A DNA stretch of 6,719 nt from Candidatus Krumholzibacteriia bacterium (GCA_028706585.1 JAQTVX010000125.1:1-6719); one strand, 5' to 3'; shown: positions 1-5,694, numbered from the stretch's first letter. Notes: generated from the sequence alone by a model not told the origin. Translations and numbers: made by a program.

Positions 1-85
1 GAACGTTACCGTGGATGGGTCGGGTGGCATGAAGGCGGGTGAGGGGGAGCATCCGGGCTAGAGGCTCGATGGGCGATTCTTTTGC

Positions 86-114
86 TTGAAAGTGCGCCCT
101 TGTTCCGGTAGGCT
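86..114 (+). promoter_or_regulatory. Candidate sigma70-type promoter for bioY
   Basis: A -35-like TTGAAA at 86-91 (5 of 6 matches to TTGACA) is followed by a 17-base spacer and a -10-like TAGGCT at 109-114 (3 of 6, with T1, A2 and T6 kept). The transcript would start near 121 and leave about 40 bases of leader before the bioY start codon. The -10 overlaps an inverted repeat. The weak -10 is the main doubt. Confidence 0.4.
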
Positions 115-124
115 CCGCCCTACC
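107..124. promoter_or_regulatory. Inverted repeat over the bioY -10/start site, possible operator
   Basis: GGTAGG (107-112) and CCTACC (119-124) form a perfect 6-bp dyad with a 6-base centre. It overlaps the candidate -10 and the expected transcription start, which is where a repressor would sit. It does not resemble the BirA operator half-site (TTGTAAACC type), and no T-rich tail follows, so it is not an intrinsic terminator. An operator role is inferred from position only. Confidence 0.3.
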
Positions 125-161
125 ATCTAAAAACGCCGAGTCTACACAGGAGCCAGAGCGA

Positions 162-779
162 ATGGCTCACTTGCGGAAAGGAGCAGGCGTGCAGTCGAAA
201 GTGCTCGCAATCACCGGAATGGAGAGTCTCACGGCCGGATCATGCTCGGCCTTGGTGAGAGTCTCGAAAATCGTTGCGTTTGCGTGCTTTACGACCATTG
301 CGGCCCAGCTCTCGGTGCCTCTTCCATTCACGCCGGTGCCGCTCACGATGCAGACCCTGTTCGTCGTGATGGCCGGTCTCACGCTCGGCGCGCGCGATGG
401 ATTCTACGCAATGCTCGCCTACGTTTCGCTGGGGTTCGCCGGCGCGCCGGTTTTCGCGGAGCTCAGCGGAGGCCCTCACGTCCTCCTGGGACCGACGGGA
501 GGATACCTGGCCGCCTTCCCGGCCGCGGCCCTCGTCGCCGGGTGGATCTCCGAGAAGCTCGGGGGGAACCGATTCGCGGCATTTGCGGCTTCGCTGTGCG
601 GGATGGCGCTCATCCTCGCGGCCGGCGCTTCGTATCTATCGATCATCGCGGGGATTTCCTTCGCGCGTGCAGCCTCGCTCGGGATCCTGCCGTTCGCCGC
701 TGGAGAGCTCGTCAAGGCGCTTATCGCATCGATCCCGCCGGCGGGAAGGGCCGCGTTCAGAGCGATCCCCCGCTCGTGA
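162..779 (+). CDS. bioY: Biotin transporter BioY (ECF S component)
   Basis: This is a BioY-family integral membrane protein of 205 residues. It is the S component that binds biotin for an energy-coupling-factor transporter in the inner membrane. Visible signatures are the FTPVPLTMQTL block (about residues 56-66), the GPTGGYLAAF block (about 109-118) and a C-terminal PFAAGELVKAL segment, all typical of BioY, together with about five or six hydrophobic segments. The ATG at 162 is preferred because AGGAG lies nine bases upstream; the next Met (codon 20) has no ribosome-binding site. The first 30 or so residues form a polar extension ahead of the first membrane segment, a little longer than usual. 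No BioM or BioN energizing partners are in the window, so it is either a solitary BioY or uses a shared ECF module encoded elsewhere. A D-cysteine desulfhydrase-family gene follows after 55 bases, probably in the same transcript. Confidence 0.93.
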   Translation: MAHLRKGAGVQSKVLAITGMESLTAGSCSALVRVSKIVAFACFTTIAAQLSVPLPFTPVPLTMQTLFVVMAGLTLGARDGFYAMLAYVSLGFAGAPVFAELSGGPHVLLGPTGGYLAAFPAAALVAGWISEKLGGNRFAAFAASLCGMALILAAGASYLSIIAGISFARAASLGILPFAAGELVKALIASIPPAGRAAFRAIPRS

Positions 780-834
780 GGCCCGGCCCCGTCGTGCAAT
801 CAAGATAAAGGCATGACATGAGCGGAGGTGGGGC

Positions 835-1833
835 ATGAAGCGCGGCATGAACGCGATACCGAGAATCCGGATCAACAATCTTCCGACTCCTCTCGTCGAG
901 CTCAAGAGGCTCTCGCGCGCGCTGGGCGGGCCGAGGATCTTCATGAAGCGCGACGATCTGACCGGTGTGGCGCTGGGCGGCAACAAGACGAGAAAGCTCG
1001 AGTTTCTGCTGGGAGAGGCCCTGAGCGGGAAATGCGATTCCGTGGTGACGGGTGGGGCCATGCAGTCGAATCACTGCAGGCAGACGGCTGCCGCTGCCGC
1101 CGCCGTCGGATTGGAATGTCATCTGGCGCTCGGCGGCGAGCCGCCCGCGATCCCGGAAGGCAATCTGCTCCTCGATCATATATTCGGCGCGATCGTTCAC
1201 TGGTGCGGCGCTAATGCAAAGGGAGAGCTCATTCCGCAAATCACCGAGGATCTCCGTTCCCGCGGCCGCACGCCGTATGTCATCCCCTTCGGCGGATCCA
1301 ATGCAACGGGCGCGTTTGGGTTCGTCGCGGCCGTCTCGGAGCTCATAGGGCAGATGCAGGATGCGGATCTCCGCTTCGACCGTCTCATCGTTCCATCCAG
1401 CTCCGGGGGGACCCATGCCGGGCTCGTTGTGGGTGCCGATGTCTTCGATCTCGCCGCGGACGTAATAGGAATCGGTATCGACCGGGCGGCTCCGGGCAAA
1501 CCCTCCTATGAATCGGAGCTCGCAGCTCTGGCAAATCAGGTTGCGGAGCGGTTGGGCGTCGATGCTCGATACGACGCCTGCGCGTTCCGGATGCGATACG
1601 ATTATTTCGGGGGAGGGTACGGCGTCGTCGGCGACGCGGAGCGCGAGGCAATCCGGCTCGTCGGCGCGCAGGAAGGGATTCTGCTCGACCCCGTGTACAG
1701 CGCCAGAGCCATGGGCGCGCTGATAGATATGATTCGAAGGGAGGAATTCGCTCGCGGCGACTCGGTGCTGTTCTGGCACACGGGAGGCATACCGGCGGTA
1801 TTCGACCACGCGAAAGACATCGTACCCCGGTGA
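835..1833 (+). CDS. dcyD: D-cysteine desulfhydrase / ACC deaminase family PLP enzyme
   Basis: This is a fold-type II, pyridoxal-phosphate-dependent cytosolic enzyme of 332 residues, a usual length for the family. LGGNKTRKLEF (about 47-57) carries the predicted PLP lysine K51. QSNH (77-80) provides the serine equivalent to the ACC-deaminase nucleophile, and HTGG (315-318) lies near the C terminus. In the DPVYSARAMGALID segment the residue after Tyr288 is Ser289. ACC deaminases have Glu there, whereas D-cysteine desulfhydrases such as E. coli DcyD have Thr. The likely reaction is therefore D-cysteine to pyruvate, sulfide and ammonia, rather than ACC to 2-oxobutyrate. The ATG at 835 is chosen because GGAGGTG lies about five bases upstream; a second Met at codon 5 is less well placed. 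The upstream bioY gene is 55 bases away on the same strand. Substrate assignment is inference, and other D-amino acids are possible. Confidence 0.85.
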   Translation: MKRGMNAIPRIRINNLPTPLVELKRLSRALGGPRIFMKRDDLTGVALGGNKTRKLEFLLGEALSGKCDSVVTGGAMQSNHCRQTAAAAAAVGLECHLALGGEPPAIPEGNLLLDHIFGAIVHWCGANAKGELIPQITEDLRSRGRTPYVIPFGGSNATGAFGFVAAVSELIGQMQDADLRFDRLIVPSSSGGTHAGLVVGADVFDLAADVIGIGIDRAAPGKPSYESELAALANQVAERLGVDARYDACAFRMRYDYFGGGYGVVGDAEREAIRLVGAQEGILLDPVYSARAMGALIDMIRREEFARGDSVLFWHTGGIPAVFDHAKDIVPR

Positions 1834-1870
1834 CGTCTATCCGGCGAGAGATTCGTCGCGTGCCGCCGGC

Positions 1871-1888
1871 GCCGGCATCATGCCCGGC
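1871..1888. other. GC-rich hairpin in the convergent gap after dcyD
   Basis: GCCGGC (1871-1876), the loop ATCAT and GCCCGGC (1882-1888) can pair with one bulged C. The hairpin lies between two convergent genes whose stop codons are 60 bases apart. Neither strand has a T-run after the stem, so it is a weak candidate for a bidirectional terminator. Apart from this, the gap 1834-1893 shows nothing recognisable. Confidence 0.25.
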
Positions 1889-1893
1889 AGGCG

Positions 1894-2808
1894 TCAATCG
1901 TTCGAGCCATCCCAGCCCGACAGCCTGGCCCAGAGCCACCAAGCCGCGTACGCCTTGAGGTTTCCGTTGAGCGGCTGCGTATGGGCGGCCGTGCAGTCGT
2001 ACCATTCGCCCGGGTGGGCGTCCTCCCATTCGATCGCCCAGTTGCCGTCGAAGTACCCGTCGCCGTCACCATCGTAGTCGCAGTTGTCGTTCGCGTCCTT
2101 GTCGCCGAAGTAGACGCCGTCCGGGTCGTACGATTCTATATCCGCGAAATCGTAGAGGATCTTGTTGTTGGCCGTGCAATAGGCGCGTATCTGCTCGTTG
2201 CGGATGTGCAGATTGCCCGTGAGCCCGTATCCGTCGAGATGCCCGGTCATGTACACGAACTTCACGTTCGGATAATCCTCCTCGAGGCCGCTCATCAGGC
2301 TCAGGTAGAGCTCGATATCATCCTCGCTCGCGCTGCTCACCTGGCCGCACCACGACCAGATGATGACGTTGACGTCCGTGTTGGCGTCGAGGTAGGTGCG
2401 CGTCGCATCCTCCCAGGCCGAGAAATTGGGGCTGCCCAGATCGGATGCGCCGGAAAATGGCCGGTCCCTGAGATCGAGCGCGCCGTCCGTGCCGCCGCTG
2501 TTGAAACTGTACAGCGTGTCTTTGAAACCTATGAGACCCGTCATGCCGTCCACGAGCTGGCTTCCATGCGAGGTGTGTCCGTACGCGATGTGGAGCTCCG
2601 TTTTCGCGTGCGCGATCGCTTCCCGCGGGATCGCGTCGATATCCCTGCAATTGTGGTCGATTATCATGGTGCTGTCCGCGGTGGGCGGATCATCGTCGGA
2701 CGGCTTGGGGTCGGCCGGCGCCGCAGTGTCGTCGGAGAAGCACGACGAGCAGAGCGCGAGCGCAGCCGTAACTACCAGTAATATTATAAAATAGAACCTT
2801 CCGTTCAT
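1894..2808 (-). CDS. Uncharacterised secreted lipoprotein-like protein, SGNH-hydrolase-like
   Basis: The protein has 304 residues. An N-terminal hydrophobic segment (about 5-19) ends in Cys20-Ser-Ser-Cys23 followed by Asp26-Asp27, which suggests an exported lipoprotein with a non-standard lipobox. A short Pro/Asp-rich linker runs to about residue 45. The globular part contains YGHTSHGSQL (76-85), VNVIIWSWCGQ (146-156), VYMTGHLDG (185-193), NLHIRNEQIR (199-208) and a closing DCTAAH...LN block (271-281). The order hydrophobic strand plus G-x-x-S early, and D-x-x-x-x-H late, recalls SGNH/GDSL esterases, but catalysis is only inferred. An Asp/Gly-rich stretch (244-255, DYDGDGDGYFDG) looks like a calcium-binding loop. 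From memory, similar proteins recur as hypothetical secreted proteins in several phyla. The start is supported by AGGAG seven bases upstream of the ATG. The GNAT gene lies 69 bases upstream on the same strand. Confidence 0.85.
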   Translation of the reverse strand: MNGRFYFIILLVVTAALALCSSCFSDDTAAPADPKPSDDDPPTADSTMIIDHNCRDIDAIPREAIAHAKTELHIAYGHTSHGSQLVDGMTGLIGFKDTLYSFNSGGTDGALDLRDRPFSGASDLGSPNFSAWEDATRTYLDANTDVNVIIWSWCGQVSSASEDDIELYLSLMSGLEEDYPNVKFVYMTGHLDGYGLTGNLHIRNEQIRAYCTANNKILYDFADIESYDPDGVYFGDKDANDNCDYDGDGDGYFDGNWAIEWEDAHPGEWYDCTAAHTQPLNGNLKAYAAWWLWARLSGWDGSND

Positions 2809-2822
2809 GACATGGCTCCTTT

Positions 2823-2880
2823 TGAGAAATCATACGCCCCTATCGTCACATGAGTGGAGCATATTTCGTGCGATTTCTCA
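2823..2880. repeat. 9-bp inverted repeat between the GNAT and lipoprotein genes
   Basis: TGAGAAATC (2823-2831) and GATTTCTCA (2872-2880) are perfect inverted copies separated by 40 bases. On the - strand, the first arm covers the GNAT stop codon and the second ends just before the AAAAGGAG ribosome-binding site of the lipoprotein gene. A read-through transcript could form a long-range stem next to that site. A -10-like TATGAT (2834-2829, - strand) overlaps the second arm, but I see no convincing -35 ahead of it. Any regulatory role is inference. Confidence 0.4.
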
Positions 2881-3366
2881 TGAATCGGAGAGCTTTTTGA
2901 ATGCCTCTCCGGTGAGCCGGTAGAGCACCCAGTCGTCCATCGGCGCCGCGCCGAGGTGCTCGTAGAACGAACGGGCCGGATTCCACTCGAGAACCGCCCA
3001 TTCGACCCGACCCAGATTCCGCGCCGCCGCGGTCTTCGCGCAGCGCTTGAAGAGCGCCTTGCCGACACCCGAGCCGCGATACTCGGGCCTCACGTAGAGA
3101 TCCTCTATATATAGGCCAGGACGACCGACGAAGGTAGAGAAATTGTTGAAGTAGACGGCGAATCCGGCGGGGGCCCCGTCGCATTCGGCCAGAATGACCT
3201 CGGCGGCGGGCCTTTCGCCGAAGAGGTTTTCGCGGATAGTCTGTTCCGTCGCGACGAGCTCGTGGGCGATTCGCTCGAACTCGGCGAGCTCCCCGATCAT
3301 CTGGAGCACGAGCCGGGCGTCGTCCGCGGAAGCGCGGCGGATCGAAATCTCTCTCTCGCTCGACAC
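2878..3366 (-). CDS. GNAT N-acetyltransferase, diamine (spermidine/spermine) acetyltransferase-like
   Basis: This is a 162-residue cytosolic acetyltransferase of the GCN5-related superfamily, which transfers acetyl from acetyl-CoA to an amine. Family landmarks are an ISIRRASADD start (7-16), the polar motif AEFERIAHELVAT (28-40), NFSTFVGRPGLYIEDLYVRPEYRG (75-98), the CoA pyrophosphate loop RGSGVG (97-102), and WNPARSFYEHLGA (128-140) with the Tyr135 expected to act as general acid. The pattern matches the SSAT/thialysine acetyltransferase group, so a polyamine or related small amine is the likely substrate. The start is set at the GTG at 3366, preceded by GGAGGG about five bases upstream. The frame stays open to 3576, but that extension crosses the gene's own promoter and adds residues absent from the family. 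The lipoprotein gene follows 69 bases downstream. Confidence 0.88.
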   Translation of the reverse strand: MSSEREISIRRASADDARLVLQMIGELAEFERIAHELVATEQTIRENLFGERPAAEVILAECDGAPAGFAVYFNNFSTFVGRPGLYIEDLYVRPEYRGSGVGKALFKRCAKTAAARNLGRVEWAVLEWNPARSFYEHLGAAPMDDWVLYRLTGEAFKKLSDS

Positions 3367-3399
3367 ATTTCCCTCCGTTCCTCGAAAGCTGCCGCGCTC

Positions 3400-3428
3400 A
3401 TGATAAGTGCGCCCGGGGGGATTGACAA
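3400..3428 (-). promoter_or_regulatory. Sigma70-type promoter for the GNAT gene
   Basis: Reading leftward, TTGTCA (3428-3423, 5 of 6) is followed by a 17-base spacer and TATCAT (3405-3400, 5 of 6). The predicted transcription start is near 3393, giving a leader of about 27 bases that contains the GGAGGG ribosome-binding site before the GTG at 3366. Its -35 overlaps the -35 of the opposite promoter by five bases. Confidence 0.6.
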
Positions 3429-3450
3429 AGGCGAAAATCGCGGCTAGACT
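3422..3450 (+). promoter_or_regulatory. Strong sigma70-type promoter facing right, no protein gene in front
   Basis: A perfect -35 TTGACA (3422-3427), an optimal 17-base spacer and the -10-like TAGACT (3445-3450, 4 of 6) predict a start near 3457. No credible + strand protein gene follows before 3598, where the convergent glycosyltransferase gene ends. The promoter most plausibly drives the structured RNA described at 3457-3599. Confidence 0.6.
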
Positions 3451-3456
3451 ACTAGT

Positions 3457-3599
3457 GCGAGATGCGGCGGTCGGGCATAGAAGTGATGGAAGCCCCGCGG
3501 TAGTGCGGTGGATCAATAAAACCCTCCGCCCGTCTCCAGATGCCTCAGTAGAGACGCCCCGGATTCCCAGGTTCATGAGAAGCCGAGGCGTCTTCTTTT
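3457..3599 (+). ncRNA. Candidate small structured RNA, about 140 nt, unclassified
   Basis: The segment is bounded by a good + strand promoter and an intrinsic-terminator-like hairpin and has no supported protein gene. It can fold into an 11-bp helix with one bulged C: 3459-3470 pairs with 3526-3536 (GAGATG, bulge C, GGCGG against CCGCCCGTCTC). Inside is a small hairpin CCGC/GCGG (3495-3498 with 3505-3508), and the A-rich stretch ATCAATAAAA (3512-3521) stays single-stranded. The 3' part forms the terminator stem. I compared it by eye with 4.5S/SRP RNA, tmRNA, tRNA and common riboswitches and found no match. 6S RNA can be neither shown nor excluded. It could instead be a leader or a regulatory RNA antisense to read-through from the convergent operon. 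Ends are inferred from the promoter and terminator. Confidence 0.5.
3552..3599 (+). terminator. Intrinsic terminator-like hairpin of the candidate RNA
   Basis: AGACGCC (3552-3558) pairs with GGCGTCT (3587-3593). The stem is extended after one C/A mismatch by CGG (3560-3562) with CCG (3583-3585). The loop is about 20 bases, longer than usual. The tail TCTTTTA (3594-3600) is T-rich on the + strand. On the - strand the same stem begins within a few bases of the glycosyltransferase stop codon but lacks a T-run, so it mainly suits rightward transcription. Confidence 0.5.
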
Positions 3600-4821
3600 A
3601 GACCCTGGAGGCCATGCGCTCGAGCACATCGAGCTCCATGGCGATCCTCTGACCCCACGATACGAAGTGGGCGCGCGCGAACGCGAGAGCCTGCGCTCCG
3701 AGGCGTTTTCTGAGGGCCTCGTCGCGCACGATTCTCTCCAACGCAGCGGCCAGGGCAGCCACGTCGCCGTTCGGCACGAGGAGGCCGGTCTCCCCGTCTC
3801 GGACCACTTCAGAAGTGCCCGACACGTCGAAGGCGACGACCGGGACGCCGCAGAGGATCGCCTCGCACGGGGGAAGAGACATGTTCGTGAGCTCGTTCGT
3901 CGCCGCGAAGACGTCGCTGGCCTTGAGGAACCGGACGACGTCCCGGTGCGGAATGGCGCCGGTGAAGATCACCTTGCGCTCGAGGCCGAGGGCGCGCGCC
4001 TCACGCTCGAGCCGGGCCCTTTCGGGACCGTCGCCGCCGATGACGACGGTCACACGCTTCAATAGCAGCGGATCCATCATCGCGGCGGCGCGCAGAAAGA
4101 GCTCGATCCTCTTCGACTTGACGAGGCGCGAGAATGTCACGAGGAGAACGTCGTCGCTCGGCAGAGACATCGACTTCCGCGCCTCGCCGCGATCGACGTT
4201 CACATCGGCCCACTCGACATCCATTCCGTTGGGAAGAAACGATATCTTCTCCGGCGGAACGCCGAGCCGCGTGAGCGCCATCTCGCCGCGGGTTCCGTCG
4301 TTGAGGATTATGTAGTGATCGACTATTCTCCGCAGCGCGATGATCTGCTCCATGCTTTTCCAGAGATACTTGATCCGCGGGAAGTCGAACCGGTCGAGGT
4401 ACATTACGCCGAACAGCTTGACGACCGTCGGTACGCCGAGCCTGCGGCCGATCCTGTTGAGCGGATAGAAAGCGTAGTGGGTGAATCCCAGGATCACGTC
4501 CGGCTGGATCGCTCTCGCGAGCCTCTCCAGCCGTCCGTACGCGGCGAGGGGAAAGAACATCGGCCAGAGAAACCGGCGCATTATCGCCGGGAAGCGCCGG
4601 AACGCGCGAAATACGTTCGGATACGTGTAGTAGGCGAGAAGCGGGTCGGGGACGATATCGCGTTTCGGCCTCGGCTCCGGAATGAGAAAGTGCAGCTCTA
4701 TTCCCTCGCGCGTTACGTGCCTGATGAACTCGAGCTCGTCGGCTACGCCGCACCCTTCGCCGAGCGACCAGATGTCCTCCCAGATAGAGAGGATGAGTAT
4801 CTTCTTGAGGCTGCGTTTCAA
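3598..4821 (-). CDS. Glycosyltransferase family 4 protein (GT-B fold)
   Basis: This 407-residue protein has the two-domain GT-B layout of GT4 retaining glycosyltransferases, which move a sugar from a nucleotide donor onto glycan or lipid acceptors, usually at the cytoplasmic face of the membrane. The N-terminal strand KKILILS (6-12) opens the acceptor domain. The donor domain has TFSRLVKSKRIELF (229-242), GGDGPE (262-267), and NELTN...CEAILCGVPVV with Glu310 and Glu320, followed by GETGLLVPNGD. The two acidic residues are ten apart rather than the classical EX7E spacing, a variant found in some GT4 subgroups. The start is a TTG; upstream in the same frame is the stop of the preceding gene, and no nearer ATG or GTG fits. 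The only ribosome-binding candidate is a weak GAGG. It is the last gene of a leftward run, nine bases after the FAH-family gene. The acceptor is unknown; surface polysaccharide synthesis is a guess. Confidence 0.87.
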   Translation of the reverse strand: MKRSLKKILILSIWEDIWSLGEGCGVADELEFIRHVTREGIELHFLIPEPRPKRDIVPDPLLAYYTYPNVFRAFRRFPAIMRRFLWPMFFPLAAYGRLERLARAIQPDVILGFTHYAFYPLNRIGRRLGVPTVVKLFGVMYLDRFDFPRIKYLWKSMEQIIALRRIVDHYIILNDGTRGEMALTRLGVPPEKISFLPNGMDVEWADVNVDRGEARKSMSLPSDDVLLVTFSRLVKSKRIELFLRAAAMMDPLLLKRVTVVIGGDGPERARLEREARALGLERKVIFTGAIPHRDVVRFLKASDVFAATNELTNMSLPPCEAILCGVPVVAFDVSGTSEVVRDGETGLLVPNGDVAALAAALERIVRDEALRKRLGAQALAFARAHFVSWGQRIAMELDVLERMASRV

Positions 4822-4830
4822 GGCGGCGCG

Positions 4831-5694
4831 CTACCTCAGTTTCCTGACCCTGTTCTTGATGTACCCTATTCCCTCGATCTCGATCGTCACTACGTCTCCG
4901 TCCTCGAGGAACACGGGAGGCTCCCTGAAGACGCCGACTCCCGCGGGAGTGCCGGTCGCTATGATGTCCCCCGGCATGAGCGTCATCGCCGATGAGATGA
5001 ATGAAATGAGCTCGGAGACGGGGAAGATCATCCGGGACGTGCTGCTCTCCTGCATCACGATTTCGCCCAGTCTCTGCCGAATGGCGAGCGCGTTCGGATC
5101 GCCGATTTCGTTCGTCGTCACGAGCCACGGTCCGCACGGGGCGAAGGTGTCGAAGCTCTTGCTCCGGAACCACTGCCTGTCGTCGCGCTGGATCTTCCGC
5201 GCGCTCACGTCGTTGAATGCCATGTAGCCGGCGACGTGGTTCAGCGCCTCGCTCGCGGGAATCATGGTCCCGTCCCGGGCGATCACGACGGCGAGCTCGG
5301 CCTCGGCGTCGACGTCCTCGACGCCGGGACGAATCACGATGTCGTCGTAGGGGCCGGCGAGCGCGCTCGGCGCCTTGGCGAAGAGCATTGGTCTCGCGGG
5401 CGGATCTTTCTTCTGCTCGAGGGCGTGGTCCAGATAGTTGAGTCCGAGGCAGACAATCTTGCTCGGGGACTGTATCGGCGCATACAGGCGCGCGCCGTTG
5501 AGCGGGATGAAATACTCCCGATCTATCTCGGACGCGTTGTCGGCGAGGTTCTGAACCTCGGGTAGAAGCCCCCTGCGGAAGATCTCCTCGACCGTGAGGG
5601 GGGCGCAGCGCAGCGCGGAGCTCGCGTCGAGGATCATGTCCCCGACGATCACGCCCGCGCGCCTGCCCGTCTTCTCGAACGAAACGAGCTTCAC
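4831..5694 (-). CDS. Fumarylacetoacetate hydrolase (FAH) family protein
   Basis: This is a 287-residue cytosolic metal-dependent enzyme of the FAH superfamily, which includes acylpyruvases, fumarylpyruvate hydrolases and 2-hydroxyhepta-2,4-diene-1,7-dioate isomerases. Signatures are GLNYLDHALE (84-93), the acidic block DAEAELAVVI (129-138) with predicted metal ligands Glu131 and Glu133, FNDVSAR (160-166) with ligand Asp162, KSFDTFAPCGPW, and the late GDIIATGTPAGVG. An N-terminal domain of about 70 residues precedes the catalytic core, as is common. The GTG start at 5694 is chosen because AAAGG lies about seven bases upstream and the protein then begins with the typical VSFEKTGRRAGVIVGD. A longer frame back to 5847 would lie inside the dsbD coding sequence and encode low-complexity Ser/Arg residues. 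It starts four bases after the dsbD stop and ends nine bases before the glycosyltransferase. The exact substrate cannot be read from the sequence. Confidence 0.88.
   Translation of the reverse strand: MKLVSFEKTGRRAGVIVGDMILDASSALRCAPLTVEEIFRRGLLPEVQNLADNASEIDREYFIPLNGARLYAPIQSPSKIVCLGLNYLDHALEQKKDPPARPMLFAKAPSALAGPYDDIVIRPGVEDVDAEAELAVVIARDGTMIPASEALNHVAGYMAFNDVSARKIQRDDRQWFRSKSFDTFAPCGPWLVTTNEIGDPNALAIRQRLGEIVMQESSTSRMIFPVSELISFISSAMTLMPGDIIATGTPAGVGVFREPPVFLEDGDVVTIEIEGIGYIKNRVRKLR

Noticed and set aside
1..61. Possible 3' end of an upstream + strand gene
   Set aside because: Two frames run from the edge to stops (TGA at 40-42 and TAG at 59-61), but the visible 13 to 19 codons carry no recognisable motif and neither frame can be preferred.
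757..1809. Long open frame (350 residues) on the - strand
   Set aside because: It is an antisense shadow of the D-cysteine desulfhydrase gene, whose motifs are unambiguous.
1981..2781. Long open frame (266 residues) on the + strand
   Set aside because: It mirrors the lipoprotein gene on the opposite strand, is Val/Arg-rich without recognisable motifs and lacks a ribosome-binding site.
3367..3576. Upstream extension of the GNAT protein by 70 residues
   Set aside because: It would read through the gene's own promoter and the divergent promoter, adds residues unlike the family, and a GTG with a good GGAGGG site at 3366 gives the normal family length.
3572..3581. TTCATGAGAA also found on the - strand at 2885-2876
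   Set aside because: A shared 10-mer is not unusual in a window of this size searched on both strands, and the contexts differ.
3457..3599. Calling the structured RNA 6S RNA, SRP RNA, tmRNA or a riboswitch
   Set aside because: Conserved sequence blocks of SRP RNA, tmRNA and common riboswitches are not visible. The end-to-end pairing is 6S-like, but the primary sequence gives no firm match and the length is shorter than typical. There is no downstream + strand gene for a riboswitch to control.
4001..5173. Long open frame (390 residues) on the - strand
   Set aside because: It is out of frame with, and overlaps, two well-supported genes (GT4 and FAH family), and is Arg-rich as expected for a shadow frame in GC-rich DNA.
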